64,000 nucleotides of DNA from Desulfovibrionaceae bacterium (GCA_028689675.1 JAQVCS010000005.1:1-64000); one strand, 5' to 3'. Numbered from the stretch's first letter, positions 25,199-33,765 are shown. A program made the numbers and translations. The notes: generated by a model from the sequence alone, not told the origin.

Positions 25199-25348
25199 AT
25201 GCTTGCTAAAATAATGCTTTTTATCCTCTTAGCGCTCGTGCCCCTCATTGTCGGCACAATGGACTTTCACGACCAGCAGGACGAAAAAACTATCCAGCTC
25301 ACCGCAGAACAGCGGGCGCGCGTCATTCAATGGCAGGAGGGGAAGTAA
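25199..25348 (+). CDS. 49-aa single-span membrane protein
   Basis: MLAKIMLFILLALVPLIVGT and then a polar tail. AAGGAGG precedes the ATG. TAATG overlap with the next gene. First gene of the early-right operon; role unknown. Confidence 0.55.
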   Translation: MLAKIMLFILLALVPLIVGTMDFHDQQDEKTIQLTAEQRARVIQWQEGK

Positions 25349-25659
25349 TGAGCGAGCATTATTGCGCTAACTGCGCCCATTTCGATGCGCTCCACCCCGT
25401 GGCTGAGGTCGAGGGCATTCCCGTATGCCGCTGCCTGTCAAAATATTCAAGCCTTGAGCCAGAAGTGGGCAGCCGCATTAACCTTGTGCTTGTCTCGGCA
25501 TACTGCAATTGTAGCCAGCATGGCGACGCCTTCGAGCCATCACCAGACTTCTTGGGCTTTGTTGCCGACAGCAAAGCGCTGTCTTCAGACCCCTACGCAT
25601 ATAACGGCGTAAACCGCGGAGATTTTTATAGTGAGGAAAAAGCATGGCAACCTTGGTAA
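25348..25659 (+). CDS. Cysteine-rich small phage protein
   Basis: A 103-aa protein starting MSEHYCANCAHFDALHPV with GGAGGGG upstream. CxxC plus CRC and CNC motifs imply metal binding. It overlaps the start of the nuclease gene. Not recognised. Confidence 0.55.
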   Translation: MSEHYCANCAHFDALHPVAEVEGIPVCRCLSKYSSLEPEVGSRINLVLVSAYCNCSQHGDAFEPSPDFLGFVADSKALSSDPYAYNGVNRGDFYSEEKAWQPW

Positions 25660-26459
25660 AGGATACAGACACAGCATACCATGCCGTTAAGGCGCTTTCA
25701 AACAGCGGCATAGGCAAGATGCTTGAATGTCCAGCTATTTTTAAGGCATGGCAAGACGGCGGCCTTGACGAAAAAACAAAAGCTCTGGATTTGGGGCACT
25801 TATTCCATTCTCTTGTGCTCGAGCCTGAAACGGTTGGTAAATACTCCCTGCTCAAATATCAGGGCAATACCAAGGCAGGAAAAGAAGAAAGAAAGGAAGC
25901 CGAAGAGCAGGGAAAAATAACAGTATCGGCAAAAGATTGGGACGCCGCGTGTAGTATGAGAGACGCACTCCTCAAAAAGCCTTTTGCCAAGCTCTTCTTT
26001 AGCCAGAAAAGCCTACAAACTGAACAATCTTTATACTGGGAAGAGACAGTAAACGGCGTCTCTGTGCCGTGTAAATTACGTCTCGATGCAATGGCAAATA
26101 TTCCACGGCTTGGCATCATACCTGTTGACCTCAAAAGCTCATTAAGCGCCAATCCAGAAGAACTGCCAAAGAAAATTTATGATTACGGATACCACAGGCA
26201 AGCGGCTTGGTATCTGCATGGATTGCAGCAAGTAGGTATCCATTCCCAAGTATTTGTCTTTTTTTTCTGCGAAAAAGATTTCCCATATCTTGTGACGCCC
26301 ATAACACTGAAGCAGGATGCTATAGAATATGGATGGCAGCAATGCCAAGCAATGCTTGAGAGCTACGCACAGTGCGTACAAGACAATTATTTCCCCTGCT
26401 ATTCAAACGATATTATAGAAATAGACCTTCCCCATTGGGCATATAGGAGAACAGCATAA
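25644..26459 (+). CDS. RecE-like exonuclease (PD-(D/E)XK)
   Basis: A 271-aa protein. LDLGHLFHSLVLEP (residues about 49-62) and a later LRLDAMANIPRLG, IIPVDLKSS, GYHRQAAWYLHGLQ supply the PD-(D/E)XK motifs of exodeoxyribonuclease VIII-type phage nucleases. It would resect dsDNA ends for the annealase encoded next; the two genes overlap by one base. Confidence 0.8.
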   Translation: MATLVKDTDTAYHAVKALSNSGIGKMLECPAIFKAWQDGGLDEKTKALDLGHLFHSLVLEPETVGKYSLLKYQGNTKAGKEERKEAEEQGKITVSAKDWDAACSMRDALLKKPFAKLFFSQKSLQTEQSLYWEETVNGVSVPCKLRLDAMANIPRLGIIPVDLKSSLSANPEELPKKIYDYGYHRQAAWYLHGLQQVGIHSQVFVFFFCEKDFPYLVTPITLKQDAIEYGWQQCQAMLESYAQCVQDNYFPCYSNDIIEIDLPHWAYRRTA

Positions 26460-27805
26460 TGAGCCAGTTAGCAACAAAAACACAATCACAGGTTCAGGTG
26501 CAAGGAAAAAGTTTTTCTGAATTACTTAAAGCAAAGGTTTCAAATGTATTGCATGGCAAGCGCGGAGAACAATTCGTCATTGATGCAGTAGCACTTGTTC
26601 AACGCAACAAAGCATTGGCAGAATGCGAACAAATGAGCCTTATTTCCTCAATGCTCCAAGCCCAAAGCCTAAACCTCAGCCTTAACTCCATGCTTGGGCA
26701 AGTGTATATTGTGCCTTTTAATAATAAAAAAAAATGTAACGACTGGAATAAAGCGCATCCCGCCAACGAACGAAAAGAGTTTTTAGAAGCCACATTCCAG
26801 CTTGGCTACAAAGGATATATTCAACTTGCCATCCGCAGCGGGCAATACCGCAAAATAAATGTGCTTGCTATCAAAGAAGGTGAGCTTGAGCTTTTCGACC
26901 CCTTGAATGAAGAAATTGTCGTCAACCTCATTCAAGACGATGTAGAGCGTGAAAACACACCAACAATTGGCTATTATGCCATGTTTGAATATACAAATGG
27001 CTTTCGTAAGGCGATGTACTGGAGCAAGGCAAAAATGCTTGCCCATGCAGACCGCTATAGCCAAGCATTTTCACTGCATGGAACAAGAGGGAAGTATGTA
27101 AAAGTTTCCTATGCCGACTTTGAAGCTGGCAAGTATGATAAAAAAGATGAATGGATGTACTCCTCATTTTGGTACAAGGACTTTGACGGCATGGCATATA
27201 AAACTATGCTGCGCCAGATTATCAGCAAATGGGGTGTCATGAGTATAGAAATGCAACAGGCGTATGAAGCCGACATGAACAGCAGTAAAAATAACGATGA
27301 CGATGTTATCGACACGCCATTCGTAGAAGTTGAAGAGCAATCCATTCAAAACTTGAACGCAGCCGCAGAAGCAGCCCAGCAGACAGACCACGCAGAGCCC
27401 ACAGCCGATGAAGAGCAGGAAGCAAAAAAGCGCACCTCCCGCCTCTCCTCTGCCGAAATGGAAGCCCTGCGAGCAGAAGCCCTTACAGCATGGGAAGATA
27501 CAGGCGGCACACAAGGTGAAGCCGAAAAACTGGTGAATGCCTTCGCCAGAAGCTGGAACAAACGCCAGTGCGAACGCATCCTTGAAGCGGCACAGTCCGT
27601 TGTGAGCCCCCATGCAGGCGAGGACGAGCAAGCACAACAGCCCGCCAGTCAAGCCACGCAGGGCACTGCCAGCACAGACGCAGAAACAACAACGCAGGAA
27701 ACAAAGCCCATGATTTACTGCCCCAAGCATGACGAGGATGTCTTTCAATCAAACTGCAAAGGCTGCCAAGCGCGGCAGGGCTGCCCCTCGTGGGATAATG
27801 AATAA
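26459..27805 (+). CDS. recT: RecT-family ssDNA annealing protein with zinc-binding tail
   Basis: A 448-aa protein. Residues about 20-275 match RecT (ALAECEQMSLISSMLQAQSL, LGQVYIVPFNNK, QLGYKGYIQLAIRSGQYR, YKTMLRQIISKWG). The usual RecT ends near 270-300 aa. Here an Ala/Glu/Gln-rich linker carries a small helical domain (about 335-380) and a Cys/His cluster at the end (YCPKHDEDVF, CKGCQARQGC). It pairs with the RecE-like nuclease for replication-linked recombination. Confidence 0.85.
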   Translation: MSQLATKTQSQVQVQGKSFSELLKAKVSNVLHGKRGEQFVIDAVALVQRNKALAECEQMSLISSMLQAQSLNLSLNSMLGQVYIVPFNNKKKCNDWNKAHPANERKEFLEATFQLGYKGYIQLAIRSGQYRKINVLAIKEGELELFDPLNEEIVVNLIQDDVERENTPTIGYYAMFEYTNGFRKAMYWSKAKMLAHADRYSQAFSLHGTRGKYVKVSYADFEAGKYDKKDEWMYSSFWYKDFDGMAYKTMLRQIISKWGVMSIEMQQAYEADMNSSKNNDDDVIDTPFVEVEEQSIQNLNAAAEAAQQTDHAEPTADEEQEAKKRTSRLSSAEMEALRAEALTAWEDTGGTQGEAEKLVNAFARSWNKRQCERILEAAQSVVSPHAGEDEQAQQPASQATQGTASTDAETTTQETKPMIYCPKHDEDVFQSNCKGCQARQGCPSWDNE

Positions 27806-27881
27806 AGCCTAACAAATTCCTCTCCACCCATCCCCCACCATATCACCCCCGCCCGTGGGGCTTGTACGCGGGCACACAAGC

Positions 27882-28310
27882 ATGGAACAGCGCGAATCAC
27901 TAGCCAGCCTAAGCATACGCATAGCAGGGAAGAGTACAAAAATAGAGCTCTTTTCTGCCGAAGAATGGGACGGCGATGAATCCTCCGTCCGCATACGCCA
28001 AGACGGCAAGTGGCTTGCAGGCACACATGGTAAGCAGACCTTCTTTTCTCTGGATGATGCCTTTGCCCTTGTCCGCAGCCTTAGCCTTGGGGAAGAAGCT
28101 TGCTTAGAATCGCCGCAAAATATGCCTACAAATTTCACTCGTGGCTTGCGCTGTTCTGTCCCAAACGGGAACTATGACGGGCGAGACAATACCCGCATAG
28201 ACACAGAACAGCCATTCCGCGGCTATGATGGGCGCTGGTATATAGGCTGTTATGTCATAGGCAGGGGCACAGTGCTCGTGCCCTGTGACGATGTAATCAT
28301 CAAAAAATAA
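27882..28310 (+). CDS. Phage protein of unknown function
   Basis: A 142-aa protein starting MEQRESLASLSIRIAGKST. The ribosome site is weak. The C-terminal half has an aromatic, Gly-rich pattern (RGYDGRWYIGCYVIGRGTV). Lies between RecT and HU. Not recognised. Confidence 0.5.
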   Translation: MEQRESLASLSIRIAGKSTKIELFSAEEWDGDESSVRIRQDGKWLAGTHGKQTFFSLDDAFALVRSLSLGEEACLESPQNMPTNFTRGLRCSVPNGNYDGRDNTRIDTEQPFRGYDGRWYIGCYVIGRGTVLVPCDDVIIKK

Positions 28311-28319
28311 GGAGACGAT

Positions 28320-28616
28320 ATGACAAAAGAAGATTTTATAGACTCGGTTAAGGAATGTAACAGTTTGCCCTGTATCAGGGCGGATGCAATCCGTTCAATC
28401 AACGCCGTTTTTATGGCGATAGAAAAGGCTCTCCTCGATGGCGAACAAGTGGTCATAAGCGGCGTGGGCACACTGTGTGTCGTCGACCGTGCCGCCCGCA
28501 AGGCGCGTAACCCGATTACAGGCGAAACGGTAAACGTACCCGCAAAGAAGACGCTGAAAATAAAGCCCTGCGCGGGGATGCGGCGCAAGCTGGCGGCGAA
28601 AGGAGGTGATGCCTAA
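28320..28616 (+). CDS. HU-family DNA-binding protein
   Basis: A 98-aa protein. ISGVGTLCVVDRAARKARNP (about 46-65) is the HU/IHF beta-arm signature (G.G.F....R..R.GRNP), followed by TGETVNVPAKKTLKIKPC. Bends DNA and may organise recombination complexes. A terminator follows. Confidence 0.85.
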   Translation: MTKEDFIDSVKECNSLPCIRADAIRSINAVFMAIEKALLDGEQVVISGVGTLCVVDRAARKARNPITGETVNVPAKKTLKIKPCAGMRRKLAAKGGDA

Positions 28617-28640
28617 TGACTCATAGCAAAAAAAAGAAAG

Positions 28641-28664
28641 GCGGCTGCAAATAGCCGCTTTTTT
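28641..28664 (+). terminator. Terminator after the HU gene
   Basis: GCGGCT-GCAAAT-AGCCGC followed by six T. A second strong stem (ACAGCCCC-ACCTT-GGGGCTGT) at about 28682-28702 lies before the next gene. Confidence 0.85.
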
Positions 28665-28753
28665 CATGCCTAACATTGCGAAACAGCCCCACCTTGGGGC
28701 TGTCGTTGTCTGGTGGCGCGGGCAGCCTGATGAGCAGCCGAAGGGAAACACTG

Positions 28754-29170
28754 ATGAGTGAAAGTTGCTTTGATTGTACGCATTATGAACGGGGAAAAGA
28801 ATATTGCTCGCGACATGGGGCTTCGTATTCATACTCTGGGCACTGCCCAGAGTGGCGTGAGCAGTTCCCAGAACAAGAGCCTGCTACAGCTCAAGAGCGT
28901 GGCGCGGTGCTTATGCAAGCACACGACACCATCAACGGCGAGCGCCAAGACCAGTACGGCAGCCCCGAAGATAATTTCAAGGCGATTGCAGACTTCTGGA
29001 ATGAATATCTATCCGACCACCTGCAAACCAGCCTCACAGCGCACGATGTGGCTATGATGATGTGTCTGTTCAAAATAGCCCGCATCAAAACGGGCGCAGG
29101 CAAGGAAGATAGCTATGTGGATTTATGCGGCTATGCAGCTTTGGCGGCGGACATAACGAAAAGGGGATAA
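28754..29170 (+). CDS. DUF6378 nucleotide-metabolism-type protein
   Basis: A 138-aa protein starting MSESCFDCTHYERGK with AGGGA upstream. The N-terminal 30 residues form a Cys knuckle. The rest (HDTINGERQDQYGSPEDNF, then AHDVAMMMCLFKIARI) matches DUF6378, a helical family related in layout to MazG-type NTP pyrophosphohydrolases. Likely acts on phage nucleotide pools; near the dUTPase gene. Confidence 0.7.
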   Translation: MSESCFDCTHYERGKEYCSRHGASYSYSGHCPEWREQFPEQEPATAQERGAVLMQAHDTINGERQDQYGSPEDNFKAIADFWNEYLSDHLQTSLTAHDVAMMMCLFKIARIKTGAGKEDSYVDLCGYAALAADITKRG

Positions 29171-29174
29171 AACT

Positions 29175-29414
29175 ATGAGCTTCTGTAATTATTGTGGGAA
29201 GCGCTTTGTACCAAAAAGAAAAGGGCAATTGTTCTGCTGTGAAAAATGCGAAAGACGTGCAAATAACATCAAGCATAATGAGCTTAGAAAAGAAAACACG
29301 CGAAGGATGCAATTTAATCCGCAATTCTGCGCTGAAATTAACGAACGCGCTTTTGATGTGAAGTATGACAATGATTCGTACGTCCACAGGGCTGATTTTT
29401 ACTTGGGGTTTTAA
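29175..29414 (+). CDS. Small zinc-finger protein
   Basis: A 79-aa protein. FCNYCGKRFVPKRKGQLFCC followed by EKCERR is a four-Cys zinc knuckle of the kind seen in small phage DNA-binding proteins. Function unknown. Confidence 0.6.
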   Translation: MSFCNYCGKRFVPKRKGQLFCCEKCERRANNIKHNELRKENTRRMQFNPQFCAEINERAFDVKYDNDSYVHRADFYLGF

Positions 29415-29417
29415 GTT

Positions 29418-29903
29418 ATGAATATCAGATTCAAACGTCTTCACCCTAAAGCAAAAATCCCTCTTCGTGGTAGTAAGTATGCAGCAGGCTATGACCTTAC
29501 ATGCACGTCCATGCGGCGTGCTGGTGATATTATCGTGTGCGGAACAGGCTTGGCGGTTGAAATACCCCGTGGCTATTTTGGCGCGCTCTATGCCCGCAGC
29601 TCTGTATATCTTACGGGTTGGGAAAAGGTTGGCGGGGTGTGTGTAGTAGATTGCGACTACAGAGGAGAGGTTCACGTCCTCTTCCGTGACCTGCGTAGGG
29701 CATACGAAGAAACGCTTGGCATAAGGCGCTTTCTGCGCGAGACGGGGCAGAACGATAGGGCTTCCTTAGTAAAGCCCTACGAGATAGGCGACCGCATAGC
29801 ACAGCTTATTATACAGCCATGCGTTGATGCCTTGCTTGTGGAGAGTGACGAGCTCTCAGAAACACAGCGCGGCACTGGCGGGTATGGAAGCACGGGGAGG
29901 TAG
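29418..29903 (+). CDS. dut: dUTP diphosphatase
   Basis: A 161-aa protein. The five trimeric dUTPase motifs can be read: AGYDLTC (1), YARSSVYL (2), GVCVVDCDYRGEV (3, catalytic Asp), IGDRIAQLII (4), RGTGGYGSTG (5). About 25 extra residues (RDLRRAYEETLGIRRFLRET) lie between motifs 3 and 4. It removes dUTP and makes dUMP for dTTP. Phage dUTPases sometimes also have regulatory roles. Confidence 0.88.
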   Translation: MNIRFKRLHPKAKIPLRGSKYAAGYDLTCTSMRRAGDIIVCGTGLAVEIPRGYFGALYARSSVYLTGWEKVGGVCVVDCDYRGEVHVLFRDLRRAYEETLGIRRFLRETGQNDRASLVKPYEIGDRIAQLIIQPCVDALLVESDELSETQRGTGGYGSTGR

Positions 29904-29905
29904 GT

Positions 29906-30190
29906 ATGGATGCAATTAAAATCACGCCAGAAGTGCTGGCATATATTGAGAAAAAAGCAAAGGCGGCAACGCCTGGGGTATGGTATCCTGACGGGGGCGG
30001 AATGTCCCCAACCGCGGTGCGCACATTAGAAAAGTGTGTTTGCCAATTTATCAGCAAGGATGACGATGCTGCCTACATCGCCGCCGCATCCCCAGGCGTA
30101 GTGCTGGCGCTGATTGCTGAACTGCGGAGATTGAAGCTAGCAAATGCCATGTTACGCATGGAAAGGACAACTACCAATGTCAACGCTTGA
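29906..30190 (+). CDS. Ead/Ea22-like phage protein
   Basis: A 94-aa protein. AATPGVWYPDGGG and DDAAYIAAASPGVVLALIAELRRL match the Ead/Ea22-like family common in phage early regions. Role unknown. Overlaps the next gene by 14 bases. Confidence 0.65.
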   Translation: MDAIKITPEVLAYIEKKAKAATPGVWYPDGGGMSPTAVRTLEKCVCQFISKDDDAAYIAAASPGVVLALIAELRRLKLANAMLRMERTTTNVNA

Positions 30191-30554
30191 AGATATAAAA
30201 AAAGTCCTGTCGCGCGACATCTGCGCGGAAGACGTATATGAGCGGTTCGTTAAGCCGCTGGAAAAAAATGTAAACCTCCTATCTGAGTGGGCAGCGGAAT
30301 ACGCAAATCATGGCTATGAAATGAAGGACGCCGCCGAGTTCGAGGCGCGCGTTGCTGAAAAAATTATATCGTACGGTATAAAAAACAAAGAATTGCGCCC
30401 CTACTGCTCAAAATATGATAACGGTAAAAGGATAACGATGTGCCCTCATGGCAAAGACATCATTGATTGTGTAAATGTACTTAATAATAGGCGTTGCCTC
30501 CTGCGCCTTGCCCGCATCGCCGTTGAGGCTGAAATGGAGGCGGAAGGAAAATGA
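30177..30554 (+). CDS. Phage protein of unknown function
   Basis: A 125-aa helical protein starting MSTLEDIKKVLSRD with AAGGA upstream. Overlaps its neighbours by a few bases. Not recognised. Confidence 0.5.
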   Translation: MSTLEDIKKVLSRDICAEDVYERFVKPLEKNVNLLSEWAAEYANHGYEMKDAAEFEARVAEKIISYGIKNKELRPYCSKYDNGKRITMCPHGKDIIDCVNVLNNRRCLLRLARIAVEAEMEAEGK

Positions 30555-30892
30555 ACGAAACAAAATTACTGCCATGCCCTGCGTGTGGTGCAGAAGCAGA
30601 TATGCAACATATCTCAATTCGCGGAAGAGGAAACGCATATTTGATAGCTTGTAAAAATAACGAATGCCGTTGCTTCAGAGTTGGAGGTGTGCTGCTTGAA
30701 CAATGCGTAGAAAACTGGAACGCACTGCCCCGTCAGCTAAAGTGGACGACAGAACTACCAAGCAAAGATGGTTGGTACTGGATAAAGCATAAGAACGATA
30801 AGCCGACAATAGGCTATATCTGCGTTGATCTGCTCCAGTATGATATTGCAGATTATTTATTTGCTGGCCGCATACCAGAGCCAGCAGAGTAA
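30551..30892 (+). CDS. Lar-like restriction alleviation protein
   Basis: A 113-aa protein. LLPCPACGAEADMQ, ACKNNECR and CVENWNAL form the N-terminal zinc-binding pattern of Lar-family proteins, some of which reduce type I restriction. The C-terminal half (DGWYWIKHKNDKPTIGYIC) is an extra small domain. Anti-restriction is inferred from the family only. Confidence 0.6.
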   Translation: MNETKLLPCPACGAEADMQHISIRGRGNAYLIACKNNECRCFRVGGVLLEQCVENWNALPRQLKWTTELPSKDGWYWIKHKNDKPTIGYICVDLLQYDIADYLFAGRIPEPAE

Positions 30893-30896
30893 CATT

Positions 30897-31148
30897 ATGG
30901 AAAAGTACATATTCTGCGCCATAATGAACGTGGCGTCACTCGCCACCTGTGCATGGCTTGGCTATCTGCTGGAAAAAGGCTGTACGAAATTGCTTATCTT
31001 AGTGATGTGTGTATTGGCGATAAATTTTATAGCGCCATCAAGCGCGTTGTATACATGCCCAAAGTGCAAACATACAGAAAAGGCTAAGGTATTCAAAACG
31101 ATTGTGGGCAACTTACCGCAGGATGAAGAAAAGGGGGGAAGCAAATGA
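30897..31148 (+). CDS. Small membrane protein
   Basis: An 83-aa protein starting MEKYIFCAIMNVASLATCAW. Two hydrophobic segments (about 3-23 and 30-48), then a CPKCKH pair. Overlaps the next start by 4 bases. Not recognised. Confidence 0.5.
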   Translation: MEKYIFCAIMNVASLATCAWLGYLLEKGCTKLLILVMCVLAINFIAPSSALYTCPKCKHTEKAKVFKTIVGNLPQDEEKGGSK

Positions 31149-31708
31149 ATAAGCAATCATTCATGCGCTTTGAAAAGCAAGTCCACGCAAAGTATCCGCG
31201 TATCGCGTTCCAGCCAGAAGCATACCAGCACAAGCGGGCATGGGCGGCCGTGGCCGTGGTGCTGGCCATGCACGATGCTTTTTGTAAGTATATCAACAAA
31301 TCTGGCTGGGAAGGGAAATGGGCGCGCCTGCGCAAGTGGGCAGAGCTTTGCGCCAAAAAATTGAGCAAGCGCAAGCTGAGTGCTCCAGCTATGCGCGACT
31401 TGGACACAGTGATTACAGATATCAACATCGCGCTTGGCGACATCGCACAGCACGATGAACATGTGCGCTGGCAAAAGTTTATGTGTTTAATCAAAATAGC
31501 AGCCACCCTTACCCGCGACGCCGCCTATTCCGCGCCACTCTTCACCCGCAGCGACACAGGGGCGCATGAAAAGCATTGGCGTTACCTACTCGCTATCATG
31601 CAGGGAATAGACGATGATGTTGATAAAGTGGACGGGGAGGAGGTGTATTACGACACCTATTGGCCGATATATGAACGAGTACACCACAAGCATTTGGTCG
31701 CCGCATAG
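31145..31708 (+). CDS. Phage protein of unknown function
   Basis: A 187-aa helical protein starting MNKQSFMRFEKQVHAKYPRI. Repeated Trp and basic residues; no motif seen. Located just before the excisionase. Confidence 0.5.
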   Translation: MNKQSFMRFEKQVHAKYPRIAFQPEAYQHKRAWAAVAVVLAMHDAFCKYINKSGWEGKWARLRKWAELCAKKLSKRKLSAPAMRDLDTVITDINIALGDIAQHDEHVRWQKFMCLIKIAATLTRDAAYSAPLFTRSDTGAHEKHWRYLLAIMQGIDDDVDKVDGEEVYYDTYWPIYERVHHKHLVAA

Positions 31709-31719
31709 GAGGAAAAAAT

Positions 31720-32013
31720 ATGGAACAATTATCTGGAGAGAGCATACACGCTGACATTAAATCCGTTCTATCACGGGCTTTTGAACATGCTGGCTATGTG
31801 GCATCCATTAGCAATAAACGATTACTTATCGCCCAAGAGGTGGAGGCTCTATACGGCATCAGTGCCTCAAGCCTTGAAAAAATGTGCAGCACAAGTGATG
31901 GACCAGAGTATATACAGTTCAAACAGCGTGGAACGGTATACTATACCCAGAAGGCGCTTGAAGAATGGATAAATAAAAATAGATTTCTCTTTAGCACACG
32001 CAGGACAAGCTAA
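31720..32013 (+). CDS. xis: Excisionase-like HTH protein
   Basis: A 97-aa protein with AGGAGG upstream. LLIAQEVEALYGISASSLEK then YYTQKALEEWINKN is an AlpA/MerR-type winged HTH. The gene converges on and overlaps the integrase by 4 bases, the usual Xis-Int arrangement. Confidence 0.7.
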   Translation: MEQLSGESIHADIKSVLSRAFEHAGYVASISNKRLLIAQEVEALYGISASSLEKMCSTSDGPEYIQFKQRGTVYYTQKALEEWINKNRFLFSTRRTS

Positions 32014-33092
32014 AGAATTCCGTCAAGCATACATACTGCATTTTTGCGGTTATCTGGTGCAAGTTTTGCATACCGCTTCGTCATCTCAAGGACGCTATGC
32101 CCCATCAAATCTCCAACAGTATACAAGGGCACACCACGCTGTACTAGCCAGCTGGCAAATGTGTGCCGCAGTGTATGAAAAACGACCCTGTATCGAGCAT
32201 CGCTTATCCCATCATTAAATCCCAAGTCACGCACAACGCGCACGAATGTTTGATTTATCGTGTGCATCCTGCCACCTTCGCCCTTTGTGAACACATATTC
32301 ATCAGAGGCGCGCCCTTTCGTATATTTTATAAGCAGAGTTGCCAGTGCATCTGGCATACTGGCAACTCTGCTTCCAGCTTTAGCATCCATCACATTTATA
32401 ATCCGAGCATCAATATTGATATGCTGCACTTGCAGTCTAAAAATCTCTCCCAAACGTAGCCCAGAGAATAGGGAAACACGGCATATATCAGCAAATTGAG
32501 GAGAGCGACAATCAAGTTCATGCAAAAGCATACTAGCCTCTTTCGGAGTTAAAAAGCGCATACGCGCGTTGTCAACTCTGGGAAGCTGCACACCGTCTGT
32601 CGGTATAGCACCTGCATACATAGCCCATGCTATCATCCTTCGGTAAATTCTCCTAATCAGGCCTATGATATGCTTTTTTGTTTGCGGGGCTATTTCATCC
32701 AATCCGTTAAGCATAGCATTCACCTGCGCAGGCGTAATCTGTGCAAGACTTACCTCGCCAAAGTACGTTGCTATATGCTTCTTATATGTGCATGTATCCG
32801 TATGTGCAGAATGTTTTTGAGACAGCCAATCACGCAGGTATATTTCCCATGCTTCATTAAGAGTCAGGTTAGCATTGATAACACCGCGGCTCTTGCGTTG
32901 CGCTTCTGCACGTTGTAGGCTTGCTTCTTGGGGTGTCATTCCCTCAGAACGCCAGCCTGCGCACTTCCACGACAGCTTGCCACCAATGCGTAAACTATAG
33001 TCGTATGCAACATCAGCTTTTCCTTGGAATTTTCTAGTAGCCGATTGCCGTTCATACACACCCGCAAACCGTGTTTTTTTCCGTGCAGTCAT
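32010..33092 (-). CDS. int: Tyrosine integrase of the prophage
   Basis: A 360-aa protein. Catalytic residues: Arg in SLFSGLRLGEI (about 217), HTLRHTFASW (His and Arg, about 311-320), GHSVLEMTKRYAKL (His and Tyr nucleophile, about 333-346). An N-terminal arm-binding domain and a SAM-like core-binding domain precede. GGTGGGG before the start. Integrates into tRNA-Gly(CCC), as shown by the att duplicate 140 bp away. Confidence 0.9.
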   Translation of the reverse strand: MTARKKTRFAGVYERQSATRKFQGKADVAYDYSLRIGGKLSWKCAGWRSEGMTPQEASLQRAEAQRKSRGVINANLTLNEAWEIYLRDWLSQKHSAHTDTCTYKKHIATYFGEVSLAQITPAQVNAMLNGLDEIAPQTKKHIIGLIRRIYRRMIAWAMYAGAIPTDGVQLPRVDNARMRFLTPKEASMLLHELDCRSPQFADICRVSLFSGLRLGEIFRLQVQHINIDARIINVMDAKAGSRVASMPDALATLLIKYTKGRASDEYVFTKGEGGRMHTINQTFVRVVRDLGFNDGISDARYRVVFHTLRHTFASWLVQRGVPLYTVGDLMGHSVLEMTKRYAKLAPDNRKNAVCMLDGIL

Positions 33093-33125
33093 AGCCCCAC
33101 CTGCTAACTTTTAGCTAACTAACGT

Positions 33126-33216
33126 ATGTGGCAGGATGTGGCAGAATGAAAAAAAATGCAAATACTAAAATAACTGATTGACAAAGAATGCGGTTTGTTG
33201 CAAAAGAATGTGGCAG
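33126..33216 (+). promoter_or_regulatory. Candidate integrase arm-type binding sites
   Basis: ATGTGGCAG occurs three times in direct orientation: 33126-33134, 33136-33144 (10-bp phase) and 33208-33216, between integrase and the att core. Typical placement for arm-type sites of lambda-like integrases. Confidence 0.6.
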
Positions 33217-33231
33217 ACGGAAACAGAAATA

Positions 33232-33283
33232 GAACAGCTTCCCAAGCTGAAGGTCGCGGGTTCAAATCCCGTTTCCCGCTCCA
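33232..33283 (+). other. attR: duplicated 3' half of tRNA-Gly(CCC)
   Basis: A tRNA 3' half: anticodon loop TTCCCAA (CCC), T-arm CGCGGGTTCAAATCCCGT, acceptor TTCCCGC and TCCA. The 5' half (expected GCGGGAA) is missing upstream, where phage DNA lies. So the intact gene should be at the left att site outside the window. Confidence 0.85.
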
Positions 33284-33321
33284 AAAAATCTTGTCAAAGC
33301 TATGCTTTGGCCTACTCCGTT

Positions 33322-33396
<75 letters not shown>

Positions 33397-33404
33397 TATA
33401 TTTT

Positions 33405-33434
33405 GCCCTTGTGCTTTTGTACAAGGGCTTTTTT
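33405..33434 (+). terminator. Terminator after tRNA-Gly
   Basis: GCCCTTGT-GCTTTTGT-ACAAGGGC followed by TTTTTT. Confidence 0.88.
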
Positions 33435-33765
33435 GTGCCTCTGCGCCGCCCTCTTTGAAAGCCACTTTTTTCTTCACAGAAACCAAAAAAACTGAAATGC
33501 TGTTAGCTAAAAAAGAAAACTCAAGTAGGACACCAATCAAGCAGAGAGCATTCTGCCAATCCCTTTGTATTTATATAGTTAGCACAAGATTTTCAAAAAT
33601 TTCCAACATTGATTATCATTATTTTCCTACCTTATATGACGATTTAAAAAAGAGAAAGACAAAAAATATATACCAGATCTCCTATATTGACAGAATATAA
33701 ATAAAGGTCTACTTAATAAAAATTAGTATAGAATAACAAACTATTTATGCTCTTTATCAGATACT
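33435..33765 (+). promoter_or_regulatory. AT-rich intergenic region with promoter for the GGDEF gene
   Basis: No gene seen. TTGACA at 33687-33692 with 17 bp to TACTTA (33710-33715) is a likely promoter for the rightward GGDEF gene. The rest is AT-rich without repeats. Confidence 0.45.
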
